From positions 1 through 16,964 of the forward strand of contig JAADHL010000175.1 of the NCBI GenBank assembly GCA_013151875.1: DNA of 16,964 bases, written 5' to 3'. Made by a program: the position numbers and the translations under genes. The stretch comes from Deltaproteobacteria bacterium. Lineage in GTDB: Bacteria; Myxococcota_A; UBA9042; DTJE01. The notes beneath the pieces were generated by a model. It saw nothing but the letters and a program-made list of their open reading frames with translations, was not told where the DNA came from and did not search any database. Shown here one piece after another: positions 7,576-15,141 of the stretch. The first letter of the stretch is position 1. Each line of letters begins with the position of its first letter.

Positions 7576-8682
7576 GTGGCCGCAAGCAGGGAAATAAAGG
7601 TAGTCGTTTCAGACCTGCACCTCGGCACGGGCACCATGAGGGGCCGCGTGAATCCATATGAGGACTTTCACCAGGATGACCGATTCGCTGAACTGGTCAG
7701 ACACTACACGAACGGGGAATACAGGGACCGGCCGGTAGAGATCATCATCAACGGGGATTTCCTGGACCTGCTGAAGGTCCCCTACAAGGGCGCGTTCGTC
7801 ACGGAAGTGACCGAGGAAGTTTCCCTGGACAAGGTACGACGCTGCATCAAGGGTCATCCAGCCGTTTTCGACGCGCTGGCCGAATTCGTGAAGGAGCCGG
7901 GGCATCGTCTGACCTACATAGCGGGCAATCACGACCTGGACGTGGCCTTCAAAAGGGTGCAGGCCCTCATTCTGGCGCGAATCGGTGTTGATCGGGCCGA
8001 CGACAGGGTGAGCTTTCTGACCGATCAGGAATTCTACAGGCTTCCCGGAGGCGTGGTGATCACCCATGGTCACACGTTCGAAGAGATCAACAGGACCGAG
8101 GAAGGGACCCCGCTCAAGACGCTTGATGATGGGCGAAGGGTCGTCAACATGCCGTGGGGCAGCCTGTTCTTTTCAACCGTGCTGGCGCCGATCAAGGCCG
8201 AACGCCCAATCATCGATCTTGTCCATCCCTTGTCGTCGTTCATCCTGTGGAGTCTGGTTTTCGACCTGAGGTTTACGTTGAAGATCCTGTGGAACATGAC
8301 CAGTTTCTTCGTGTCCACGCGCCTGAAGGCCATTTACAGGCGTCAGATGGACATCATCAAGACCCTACAGATCCTGGGCGAGGAGATCGCGTTCTACAAC
8401 AACCTCGAGAGGCGAGCATCACGTCTGCTGAGGTCCGCGGACGAGATCACGGCCCTCATCGTGGGTCATACGCACGCAGCCGGGGTGCGTCGTTATCCCC
8501 GCAACAAAGTCTATGTGAACACGGGGACCTGGGTCCAGACGGTCAGCCTGGACCTGCGCGATCTGGGTACGGCCAACCGCCTTACCTACGCGGAAGTGGA
8601 CTATGCCAACATCGGCCCGCCTGCGGTACGATTGATGCGCTGGAGGGGGGTCATGCGAAAATGCGAGGAACTGCTGGTATGA
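7576..8682 (+). CDS. Calcineurin-like metallophosphoesterase
   Basis: This 368-residue enzyme should split phosphoester or pyrophosphate bonds with two metal ions. All five metal-binding motifs of the family are present in order: D13-L-H15 (SDLHLG), G60-D61 (NGDFLD), G117-NHD (118-120), H164/H166 (ITHGHT) and G297-H298-T-H300 (VGHTH). The opening resembles LpxH, the UDP-2,3-diacylglucosamine hydrolase of lipid A synthesis, but the third motif is GNHD rather than the GNRDF typical of LpxH, so I do not give that name. Residues about 215-247 form an inserted hydrophobic/helical stretch before the last histidine motif, which could dock on a membrane. The start is GTG at 7576, with AGGAG at 7566-7570. 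Its stop overlaps the next gene by ATGA, so the two are translationally coupled. The substrate is unknown. Confidence 0.92.
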   Translation: MAASREIKVVVSDLHLGTGTMRGRVNPYEDFHQDDRFAELVRHYTNGEYRDRPVEIIINGDFLDLLKVPYKGAFVTEVTEEVSLDKVRRCIKGHPAVFDALAEFVKEPGHRLTYIAGNHDLDVAFKRVQALILARIGVDRADDRVSFLTDQEFYRLPGGVVITHGHTFEEINRTEEGTPLKTLDDGRRVVNMPWGSLFFSTVLAPIKAERPIIDLVHPLSSFILWSLVFDLRFTLKILWNMTSFFVSTRLKAIYRRQMDIIKTLQILGEEIAFYNNLERRASRLLRSADEITALIVGHTHAAGVRRYPRNKVYVNTGTWVQTVSLDLRDLGTANRLTYAEVDYANIGPPAVRLMRWRGVMRKCEELLV

Positions 8683-9779
8683 CTGGATCTCGAATGACTA
8701 CGAATATCGCCAGGGGCATTGCCGTCGCCTGTTCCATGATGATGGTTCTTGTCGCTGGGTGTCACAGCGACCCGTGTAATTTGTACGGTACCTGCGGCAA
8801 TGGTCCCGCCAAGCCCACGTCGTGGCCGGACCTGGGGTATGACGCAGTGTCGGACCTCGTGTCGGATCATGGCTTGAACAAGCCCGAGGTCCCCCTGAGC
8901 GAGGTATCCTCGCCCAAACCATGGCACTATCCGCCGGACGCGACCAAACAACAGATAGCCGCTCTGGACAGACTGAACGCCTATCGGCTGGCGTCTTCGG
9001 TGGCGCCCGTGGACGAACACGAGGCGCTAAACGCGGCAGCCCAGAGCCATGCCGAGTTCATCGTGAATCACTGCCAGGACTACAAGAACTCTGGTCTCAG
9101 CGTCCACCAGGAGAACTCCGACTGGAGCGGCTTTACGGGCGTCAACGTGTGGAATCGGGTTTCCCATTTCGGCTACTCGTCCAGCGGCGTCGCCGAGGTG
9201 ATCGGGTTCGTGAACAATCCCGAGGCCGCCGTGGACGGTTGGATCGGGACCCTCTATCATCGCCTGCCGCTGCTGGACCCGGCTACCATGGAAGTGGGTT
9301 ACGGTAATTCAGGAATCGGCGGGGGCACGTGCAACTATCCCCTGTACAAGCAGGCCGACGTCATGGACGTGGGCATGGGATTCGTGGCCGAGGACGCCGT
9401 TGTCGTGTATCCGCCTGACGGCGCAAAGGGCGTGCCCGGCTCCTTCAACGGCTACGAGAGCCCCCAGCCCCAAAAGCCCCCCGGCGGCTTTCCGTCGGGA
9501 ACCATAATCACGGTCCAGTTCGGCAAGCCCATAGGTTTCGAGGTCCAGGGACACCACCTTCTGGAAAACGGCACGGATCCGGTCGAACATCTGTTCCTGG
9601 CGCCTTTTGCGGACGACCTTCACGACGTGCTGAAGGACCCAAACGCGTCCTTCGCGGACAACAACGTGACCATGTACGCCTACAAGCCGTTGAAATCCAA
9701 GACCACCTACCGGGCGATCATCGACCTGCTGCGCGGCGGAAAACCCCTGCACGTCGAGACCACGTTCACGACGCAGTAG
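8679..9779 (+). CDS. CAP-domain (SCP/PR-1-like) lipoprotein
   Basis: This 366-residue lipoprotein has a CAP fold. The ATG at 8679 overlaps the stop of the phosphoesterase gene (ATGA) and has GAGGA about 10 bases upstream; an ATG at 8694 is a weaker choice. The signal peptide ends in a clean V-A-G-C lipobox, with Cys28 as the lipid site. A low-complexity linker follows. The CAP domain starts near residue 87 (LDRLNAYRL, then ALNAAAQSHAEFIVNH) and continues through HFGYSSSGVAEVIGF and an A-x-D-G-W-I-x-x-x-Y-H-R-L-P-L-L core ending VGYG. Bacterial CAP proteins are secreted and mostly of unknown activity. From about residue 245 a second domain with an Ig/BIG-like strand pattern ends the protein (YPPDGAKGVP to VETTFTT). 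Pairing with the phosphoesterase suggests an envelope role; the link is not proven. Confidence 0.88.
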   Translation: MTGSRMTTNIARGIAVACSMMMVLVAGCHSDPCNLYGTCGNGPAKPTSWPDLGYDAVSDLVSDHGLNKPEVPLSEVSSPKPWHYPPDATKQQIAALDRLNAYRLASSVAPVDEHEALNAAAQSHAEFIVNHCQDYKNSGLSVHQENSDWSGFTGVNVWNRVSHFGYSSSGVAEVIGFVNNPEAAVDGWIGTLYHRLPLLDPATMEVGYGNSGIGGGTCNYPLYKQADVMDVGMGFVAEDAVVVYPPDGAKGVPGSFNGYESPQPQKPPGGFPSGTIITVQFGKPIGFEVQGHHLLENGTDPVEHLFLAPFADDLHDVLKDPNASFADNNVTMYAYKPLKSKTTYRAIIDLLRGGKPLHVETTFTTQ

Positions 9780-10989
9780 GGCATTCGTCCCCTATTGAGG
9801 CCTCCTCCTCGGCCCGCGTGACGCAGTAGACCCCACCGGCGTCCATGGCCGCCACGCACCGATTGCAATGGTCGCAATCCGATTCGGTCGTTTCGCCTTT
9901 TTCGAGGCGCGTAGGGAAGCCCGGATCCCGGATCAGGGCCCGTCCCATGACCACGAACGAAAAACCGGCCGAGCGGGCGCGGTTCACGTCCGCAAGGTCG
10001 CACACGCCCCCGACCAGGGCGACCGGAATCCGCGTGGATCGGGCCACCGGCGATGCGTCGTCCAGGAAGAAGGTGCGCGAGAAGGGATATTCCCGGACAG
10101 CGATGCGCCCGAACATGACAAGGCCGGCGCGGCGGAGCGCATTTTTTTCGTTTCTCGCCATCTCGCGGATCGGGACCTTGCCGCGCAGCATGTAAAAAGG
10201 AGTCCGGCTGGTGAAGCCCCCGCTGGTGACAAGGGCGTCCGCCCCCGCGTCCTCGAAAAGCGCGGCGACGACCGTGGAGTCGGCCGGGGTCTGACCCCCG
10301 GGAAATCCGTCATTTACGTTCATCTTGACCAGGACCGCCATTCCGGGTCCGGCGGCGGCCCGAACCCTGGCCACGACCTCGGCCGGGAATCGACAGCGGG
10401 CCTCCAGATTGCCCCCGTAGGGGTCTTGCCTGCGGTTGGTGTGGGCGGTCAGGAACTGGCTCAGCAGGTAGCCGTGGCCGGCATGTACCTCCACGGCGTC
10501 AAAGCCCGCCTTTCGCGCCAGGGCGGTGGTGCGACCGAAGTCGGCCGCTACTCTTTCCAGGTCGTCGGGGGACATTTCGATCGGAAAGGACAGACGGAAC
10601 GCGCAGAATACCCGGCTGGGCGCCAGGGCGCGTCCACCTATGACCCGCGGGTCCGAAAAACCCCCGCAGTGGCCGATCTGAATGCTGGCCGCGCAACCCT
10701 CCTGGTGGACGGCATCCACCAGTCTTTTCAAGTCGGGAACAATCTCGGGGCGCATCCACATCTCGGTGGAGTATGAACGGCCGTCGGCGCTGACCGCGCA
10801 GTAGGCCACCGTGGTCAGGGCGGCGCCGCCAGCCGCGATATCCCGGTGGTGGCGCAACAAGGGTTCGGATGGGGCTCCATTCGGGCACATCCCCTCGAAA
10901 CAGCCCGAGCGCAGGATCCGGTTGCGAAGCTGCAATGGGCCCAGAGAAGCCTTTTCAAAGAGCCACGATGCGGCAGGGTCCGTGTTCAT
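9766..10989 (-). CDS. Old Yellow Enzyme family NAD(P)H:flavin oxidoreductase with four-Cys cluster
   Basis: This 407-residue FMN-dependent TIM-barrel enzyme belongs to a family that reduces C=C bonds of enones or enoyl-CoA. Visible marks are QIGH (104-107), EVHAGHGYLLSQFL (167-180) with the flavin/substrate His pair region, DPYGGN (189-194), VNDGF (225-229) and the phosphate-binding end VVMGRALIRDP (346-356). Near the C terminus lie C372-x2-C375-x2-C378-x10-C389, resembling the 4Fe-4S site of 2,4-dienoyl-CoA reductase and trimethylamine dehydrogenase. The second FAD/NAD(P)H domain of those enzymes is absent, as the protein ends 18 residues later. It starts at the ATG at 10989, which overlaps the stop of the SDR gene by ATGA, so it is translated with it. 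Its 3' end overlaps the convergent CAP gene by 14 bases. The substrate is unknown. Confidence 0.93.
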   Translation of the reverse strand: MNTDPAASWLFEKASLGPLQLRNRILRSGCFEGMCPNGAPSEPLLRHHRDIAAGGAALTTVAYCAVSADGRSYSTEMWMRPEIVPDLKRLVDAVHQEGCAASIQIGHCGGFSDPRVIGGRALAPSRVFCAFRLSFPIEMSPDDLERVAADFGRTTALARKAGFDAVEVHAGHGYLLSQFLTAHTNRRQDPYGGNLEARCRFPAEVVARVRAAAGPGMAVLVKMNVNDGFPGGQTPADSTVVAALFEDAGADALVTSGGFTSRTPFYMLRGKVPIREMARNEKNALRRAGLVMFGRIAVREYPFSRTFFLDDASPVARSTRIPVALVGGVCDLADVNRARSAGFSFVVMGRALIRDPGFPTRLEKGETTESDCDHCNRCVAAMDAGGVYCVTRAEEEASIGDECPTAS

Positions 10990-11846
10990 TTTGCATCTTT
11001 CCCGGCTGATTCTGGGGATTTCGCGCGCCAGGTCCTCATGGAAGGGCCGAACGCCCGGGAAAGCACGCCAATATAGACCCGCGTGGACAGGCGTCGCAGG
11101 ATCCACAGCGGCCAGAGTTCACCGGGGAGGCGCAGGACGGATCGGCCCGACCTTACGGCCCGCACGACCCTTGCCGCCACGCGTTCGGGGGAACGGGACC
11201 ATCTGTCCATCAGCCCGGCGAGTCTGTTTTTCCATGCCGCCGGCATCGCCAGGCGGGCGTCCTCGATCACTCGGGTCCGGATCGAACCGGGGCAGACCAC
11301 CGTGACGCCCACGCCCGCCGACGCAACCTCTATGGCCATGGACTCCGACAAGGCCACCACGGCCGCCTTCGTGGCGCAGTAGGGAGCGACCCCAGGGAGG
11401 CCCAGAACGCCCGCCATGGACGCGACGTTGACCACATGCCCTTCCCCCCTTTGAATCATTCCCGGCAGGAAGGCCCTGATTCCGTTCACGGCCGCCCACC
11501 AGTTCACATCGGTTATCCATTGCCAGTCCTTCAGGGGGATGTCCTGGACCAGTCCCCCGACGCAGACCCCGGCATTGTTTACCAGCACATCGACCCGCCC
11601 GTCTTCATCCATGATTCCGGCGGCAAGGGCCTCAACGGCCACGACGTCCGAACAATCCACCTGGTGGCCCGAAACGGACAACAGCCCGGAGGCGCGGGCT
11701 TCCCGTTGGAGTGCGTCGGCCCGGGCGCCGTCTATATCAACGCCGTGGACCTTGGCGCCGTGGCCGGCGAATTCCAGGGCGAGGCACCTTCCGAGCCCGG
11801 ATCCGGCCCCAGTCACTACAACCACCTTGCCTTTCAGATCCCGCAC
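10986..11846 (-). CDS. Short-chain dehydrogenase/reductase (SDR)
   Basis: This 286-residue classical SDR oxidises or reduces an alcohol/ketone with NAD(P). With the GTG start at 11846 the key residues are the cofactor motif T12-G-A-G-S-G-L-G19, D64 near the adenine, N90-N-A-G93, and the catalytic set N115, S143, Y156 and K160 (YCATK). An acidic residue (D37 in VDIDG) after the second strand favours NAD over NADP. I chose the GTG because a perfect AGGAGG lies 6 bases before it; an ATG 18 bases further upstream (11864) lacks a good site. The C-terminal 60 residues after the Rossmann fold are basic and partly hydrophobic (LWPLWILRRL), possibly touching the membrane. The gene sits 38 bases after the symporter gene and its stop overlaps the flavin oxidoreductase start. 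A shared substrate with that enzyme is likely but unproven. Confidence 0.92.
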   Translation of the reverse strand: MRDLKGKVVVVTGAGSGLGRCLALEFAGHGAKVHGVDIDGARADALQREARASGLLSVSGHQVDCSDVVAVEALAAGIMDEDGRVDVLVNNAGVCVGGLVQDIPLKDWQWITDVNWWAAVNGIRAFLPGMIQRGEGHVVNVASMAGVLGLPGVAPYCATKAAVVALSESMAIEVASAGVGVTVVCPGSIRTRVIEDARLAMPAAWKNRLAGLMDRWSRSPERVAARVVRAVRSGRSVLRLPGELWPLWILRRLSTRVYIGVLSRAFGPSMRTWRAKSPESAGKDAK

Positions 11847-11852
11847 CCTTTG

Positions 11853-11858
11853 CCTCCT
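11853..11858 (-). promoter_or_regulatory. Consensus ribosome-binding site fixing a GTG start
   Basis: On the minus strand AGGAGG (11858-11853) lies 6 bases before the GTG at 11846. The competing ATG at 11864 would place this site inside the coding region and has only a distant GGA upstream. This favours the shorter SDR, which then begins just before the usual L-K-G-K-V-V-V-V-T-G of the family. Confidence 0.7.
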
Positions 11859-11884
11859 GATCATGGCTGACGATGAATCCACGA

Positions 11885-13708
11885 TTAGAGGATCTTGCTG
11901 ATCCTCAGCGGGCGCTTCGGGTCCAGAAGGCCCTGCTTGAGCAGGTCCCGGCCCACCTCGGCCATGCCGGGCTTGCCCCCATCGGCGTCGGTCATCACGG
12001 CGTGGACCGACTTGAGCCCGCCCAGCCACCACCTTGAGTCTGAAACATAGATGTGGTCTCCGGGGTCTGCGGCCATCCGATCCGCATCCTCGGCGGACAT
12101 GCGGACCACCCCTTCCTCGTCAACCGGTCTTATCGTCACCAACACCGGCTTTCCCTTGCGCAGGTTGGGCTCACTGCCCTTGAACAGACGCATCAGGTCC
12201 ACGCGCGGCGACACGGTCAATCCGCGCAGGTCCCGGGCCAGGGCCTTTCGGTCCAGCAGGGATACCGCCACTCCGATTCCCACGCTCATCACCAGTCCGT
12301 ACAGGGCCCTCATGAACTTGAATGCGTGGTGGTGCAGGCCGCCTGCCGCCACCCCGTGAGCGAATGGGATGATCACGTCGGGCACAAAGAACGAGAAGGC
12401 AATGGCAATGGTGCCCCCGACCATGGTCGCGACCGCTGCCCGCGCGGTGAAGCGCTTCCACAGGAAACCAAGCAGAATGACGCTGACCAGCGGGGGCGTA
12501 ATGGCCGCGGTAAAGGCCGCGTGCGCCGAGTAGATGGAATCGAACTGCATATAGACGGGGACCAGGGCCAGACCCACGATGGAGGCCAGGATGGACGCAT
12601 AGCGGGCCACCTTGAGGTAGTGGCGGTCAGGGGCCTTGGGGCGAATGTAGGGCCGCCAGACGTCGTTTACCACGATGGCGCTGACCGCGTTGATCAGGGC
12701 GTCGACCGTGGACATCAGGGCGGCGATCAGCGCGGCGATGATGAACCCGAATATCCCGGGATTGCACAGGAATTGGGTCACCCTGATGAATACGTCCCTG
12801 GGTTGCAGGTCCTGAATCAGCCCCACCTTCACCAGGGCGGTTCCCAGCCAGCCCGCGTTGGATACCGCGAAGGCGGTCAGCGGCATCAGCAAAAGCACGA
12901 CCGTAAAGACCGCCCGCCTGCCGTCGGCCTCGGACCTGACGGCCAGGAATCTCATGATCAGGCCCTGGTTCAGGAAATAGAAGGCCGCAGTGTTGGCCAC
13001 CCCGTCCTGCCAGAAGATGCCGACCGCAGCGAAGTCCGGAGGCTCTGTCAGGGGGCTGAACGCTGTCTTGTGATCAGGGGGCAGCGCGTTCCAGAATACG
13101 TCGAACCCGCCCAGGTAGTGGATCCCCAGAAAGAACAGAAAGAACCCAGCGAAGATCAGCAGGAAACCCTGGACCAGGTCGGTCATGATGACCGAAGTCT
13201 GGCCGCCGAAGGTCACATAGACGGCCGTTATCACCGCGATGATCACCGCCCATCCAAAGATCGACCAGGGGATCAGCCCGTTCAGCGCGATCCCCAGGGT
13301 AAAGAAATTGATCCCGATGTAGCCGATCATGTAGACCAGCAGCAGGACCGTAATGACGATCCTGGTCACCGGTCCGAAGCGCCTCTCCATGTATTCCGGG
13401 ATCGACTGCACCCGCGAGTAGTAGATGATGGGGAACCACCCGAACAGCCACAGCGGGATGAGGGTCCAGTCGTTCAGATAGGACTGTGTGGACGAGAAAC
13501 CGAACTCGTAGGCCACTGCCGAGTATTTCACGAAACTGTAGGAGCCCACGACCATGGAGGCGCAGGACATGGCGATCAGCCACCATGAGAACCGCTGCCC
13601 ACCGAAAAAGAAGTCCTTGGTGGTGGTGGCGTACTTTCCGAAAAACGCGCCGAAGCCCAGTATGAACAGGAAATAGGCGACCAGGATGGTGGTGTCTATC
13701 GCCGTCAT
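11885..13708 (-). CDS. Sodium:solute symporter (SSF family) with C-terminal cytoplasmic domain
   Basis: This 607-residue inner-membrane transporter uses the sodium gradient to import a solute. The family pattern is clear: an early FFFGGQRFSWWLI (33-45), IPEYMERRFG (103-112), YVTFGGQTSVIMTDLVQG (164-181) and AALIAALMSTVDALINAVSA (325-344). The Ser/Thr of MST (332-334) corresponds to the Na2 sodium site. About 13 membrane helices run to residue 485. Residues 486-607 form a soluble tail rich in charged residues (TIRPVDEEG, SAEDADRMAADPGD), which may regulate transport; I do not recognise it. The ribosome-binding site is weak (GGCG). The gene starts 10 bases after the stop of the 66-residue membrane protein, so coupling is likely. 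SSF members carry sugars, amino acids, acetate or pantothenate, and the sequence does not tell which applies here. Confidence 0.93.
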   Translation of the reverse strand: MTAIDTTILVAYFLFILGFGAFFGKYATTTKDFFFGGQRFSWWLIAMSCASMVVGSYSFVKYSAVAYEFGFSSTQSYLNDWTLIPLWLFGWFPIIYYSRVQSIPEYMERRFGPVTRIVITVLLLVYMIGYIGINFFTLGIALNGLIPWSIFGWAVIIAVITAVYVTFGGQTSVIMTDLVQGFLLIFAGFFLFFLGIHYLGGFDVFWNALPPDHKTAFSPLTEPPDFAAVGIFWQDGVANTAAFYFLNQGLIMRFLAVRSEADGRRAVFTVVLLLMPLTAFAVSNAGWLGTALVKVGLIQDLQPRDVFIRVTQFLCNPGIFGFIIAALIAALMSTVDALINAVSAIVVNDVWRPYIRPKAPDRHYLKVARYASILASIVGLALVPVYMQFDSIYSAHAAFTAAITPPLVSVILLGFLWKRFTARAAVATMVGGTIAIAFSFFVPDVIIPFAHGVAAGGLHHHAFKFMRALYGLVMSVGIGVAVSLLDRKALARDLRGLTVSPRVDLMRLFKGSEPNLRKGKPVLVTIRPVDEEGVVRMSAEDADRMAADPGDHIYVSDSRWWLGGLKSVHAVMTDADGGKPGMAEVGRDLLKQGLLDPKRPLRISKIL

Positions 13709-13718
13709 TGATTCGCCG

Positions 13719-13919
13719 CTACAGCCTTGGCCCGAGGAATTGGAAAAAGCCCTGGACGGCCATGTAACCGAGCATGATCAGGACCAGCAGAATGAACTCG
13801 CCCCGTTCGTTCTTGTGAAACGACCAGTCGTGATTCCTGAAACCCAGATACATGCCGTAGCCGAAGATCAGGGACCCCACGAGGTATTGGTACCAGAAGG
13901 ATGCGTCGGATCCGTGCAC
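13719..13919 (-). CDS. Small two-helix membrane protein, likely symporter partner
   Basis: This 66-residue protein has two predicted membrane helices (about 10-27 and 42-62) joined by a charged loop (HDWSFHKNERGEF). It begins with GTG at 13919, preceded by a strong GGAGGG at 5-6 bases, and ends 10 bases before the symporter start. Several SSF transporters have a small two-helix partner encoded just upstream: YjcH (DUF485) with ActP, YhdT with PanF, and DUF4212 proteins. By position and shape this protein fits that role, though I cannot match it to one of those families from sequence alone. It would aid assembly or activity of the symporter. Confidence 0.82.
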   Translation of the reverse strand: MHGSDASFWYQYLVGSLIFGYGMYLGFRNHDWSFHKNERGEFILLVLIMLGYMAVQGFFQFLGPRL

Positions 13920-13941
13920 CGGCCCTCCAGCGGCAACAAGC

Positions 13942-15090
13942 CTAGAAGATCGTAAACAGCGGTGGACGCGCGGCGAGGTCCTTGAGCTTTTTTTGCAGGG
14001 TTTCGAAGCCGGCCAGGTCCACGGCCTGCTTGAGGGAGGCCAGCCTGCTCCTGGCGCGGGCCTCTATCGCGGCCCTGTAACGCTTGGACTTGTTTTTCGC
14101 GATGGGCGTCACGTCCACACGCACCAGTGACGTCGTCGGCGCCATAAAGCCCTTTTCGGCCCCATAGGGAAGCACGGGGTACTCGGTCACGCCCTTGACC
14201 TTGGTCGGGTTCGACTCGTCCATGCGAACGATGAACACCCCTTTCAGCCATTTCTCGCCCTTTATCTTTTCCGGTTCCACGAATATCTTTTCAATCATCC
14301 CCCCCTTGTCTTCGAGTCCGGAGACACGTTCGAGGGTGTCGGCCTCCAGGGCCAGCAGCGATGTCTCCTCCCAGACCTTTCTGACCGCTTCAACATAGCG
14401 GACCACCTCCGCTGCCAGCTTCTGGTTGTAGATCACACCCGGGAAAACGGTTTCGAGGACGTAGACCGGCCTCTTGCTGCGGTATTCGCGACACCGCTTC
14501 ATAAAGGCCTCCATCTGCTGCTGGGCCTCCAGCCTGGCCTGGGGATCAGTCGCCTTCTGAAGCGCCGAGAAGACAGCCGTGGTGTCCTCTATATGGGCCT
14601 TCAGCACCTCCAGGACGGTGCCTTCGCTGGCACCCAGTTCCTCGCCCTTGGCGCTGGTCAGATATCCCAGAATGTACGCGGCCTCCTTTGTCTTGAAGTT
14701 CTCGATGGACCGCTCTTTCATCACCTTGCCGAAGAAGGCCCCAATTCCGAGGGTCAGCACCGCCAGCACCGCTATGCCGATGATCCACCGGGCTGCCAGC
14801 CCTTTTTTGTCGCCCTTGAAAGACAAGTCCAGCGCCCCGGAATCCTCCATCACGGTTTCGGACGCTTGCCCGGGGGCGTTCAGGGAAAAATCGAAGTCCT
14901 CTGATGTGGTCCTTTTCGGCGTCTCCTGCACCGCCTCGCTCTTTTGCGTCTTGGTCACGATGCCGAGTTTGGCCTTTAGGTCGTCCAGCGATTGTTTTTT
15001 GCCTTTCTGGTCATTGCCAGCCTGCGGTTTTGATGTGCCCTCGTCGGCGCCATTCGCGTTCTCTGTGGTGTTTTTTTCGTCGTCCGCCAT
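13942..15090 (-). CDS. Unrecognised single-span membrane protein
   Basis: This 382-residue protein of unknown function has an N-terminal hundred residues that look disordered and rich in acidic and polar residues. Two short motifs stand out there: LDDLKAKLG (35-43) and SEDFDFSLN (63-71). One membrane helix follows (about 103-120). The remaining 260 residues are mostly helical, with a Gln-rich stretch (LEAQQQMEAF), a beta-like part with VYVLETVFPG and GVFIVRMDES, and an Arg/Ala-rich helical end. Basic residues flank the helix on both sides, so the side on which the large domain lies is uncertain, though the periplasm is likely. There is a single free Cys. The ATG at 15090 follows AGGGGA by 8 bases. 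It lies between a porin-like gene and the symporter pair, 51 and 22 bases from them, which suggests a role in the same envelope transport system. Confidence 0.85.
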   Translation of the reverse strand: MADDEKNTTENANGADEGTSKPQAGNDQKGKKQSLDDLKAKLGIVTKTQKSEAVQETPKRTTSEDFDFSLNAPGQASETVMEDSGALDLSFKGDKKGLAARWIIGIAVLAVLTLGIGAFFGKVMKERSIENFKTKEAAYILGYLTSAKGEELGASEGTVLEVLKAHIEDTTAVFSALQKATDPQARLEAQQQMEAFMKRCREYRSKRPVYVLETVFPGVIYNQKLAAEVVRYVEAVRKVWEETSLLALEADTLERVSGLEDKGGMIEKIFVEPEKIKGEKWLKGVFIVRMDESNPTKVKGVTEYPVLPYGAEKGFMAPTTSLVRVDVTPIAKNKSKRYRAAIEARARSRLASLKQAVDLAGFETLQKKLKDLAARPPLFTIF

Positions 15091-15141
15091 TTTCTAGTCC
15101 CCTGTTTGTCCAGAACCCATACGAAAGACCCGGTCCCTCGT

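Noticed and set aside
8154..8678. N-terminal extension of the CAP lipoprotein frame by 175 codons
   Set aside because: It overlaps the phosphoesterase, has no domain pattern, and the lipoprotein signal with ATGA overlap fixes the start at 8679.
7576..8682. Naming the phosphoesterase lpxH
   Set aside because: GNHD replaces the LpxH-type GNRDF and the hydrophobic insert is atypical; general family call only.
12053..13588. 511-codon plus-strand open frame opposite the symporter gene
   Set aside because: Its translation is rich in His, Gln, Asp, Gly and Arg with no domain pattern; the minus strand encodes a clear SSF transporter, so this is a high-GC shadow frame.
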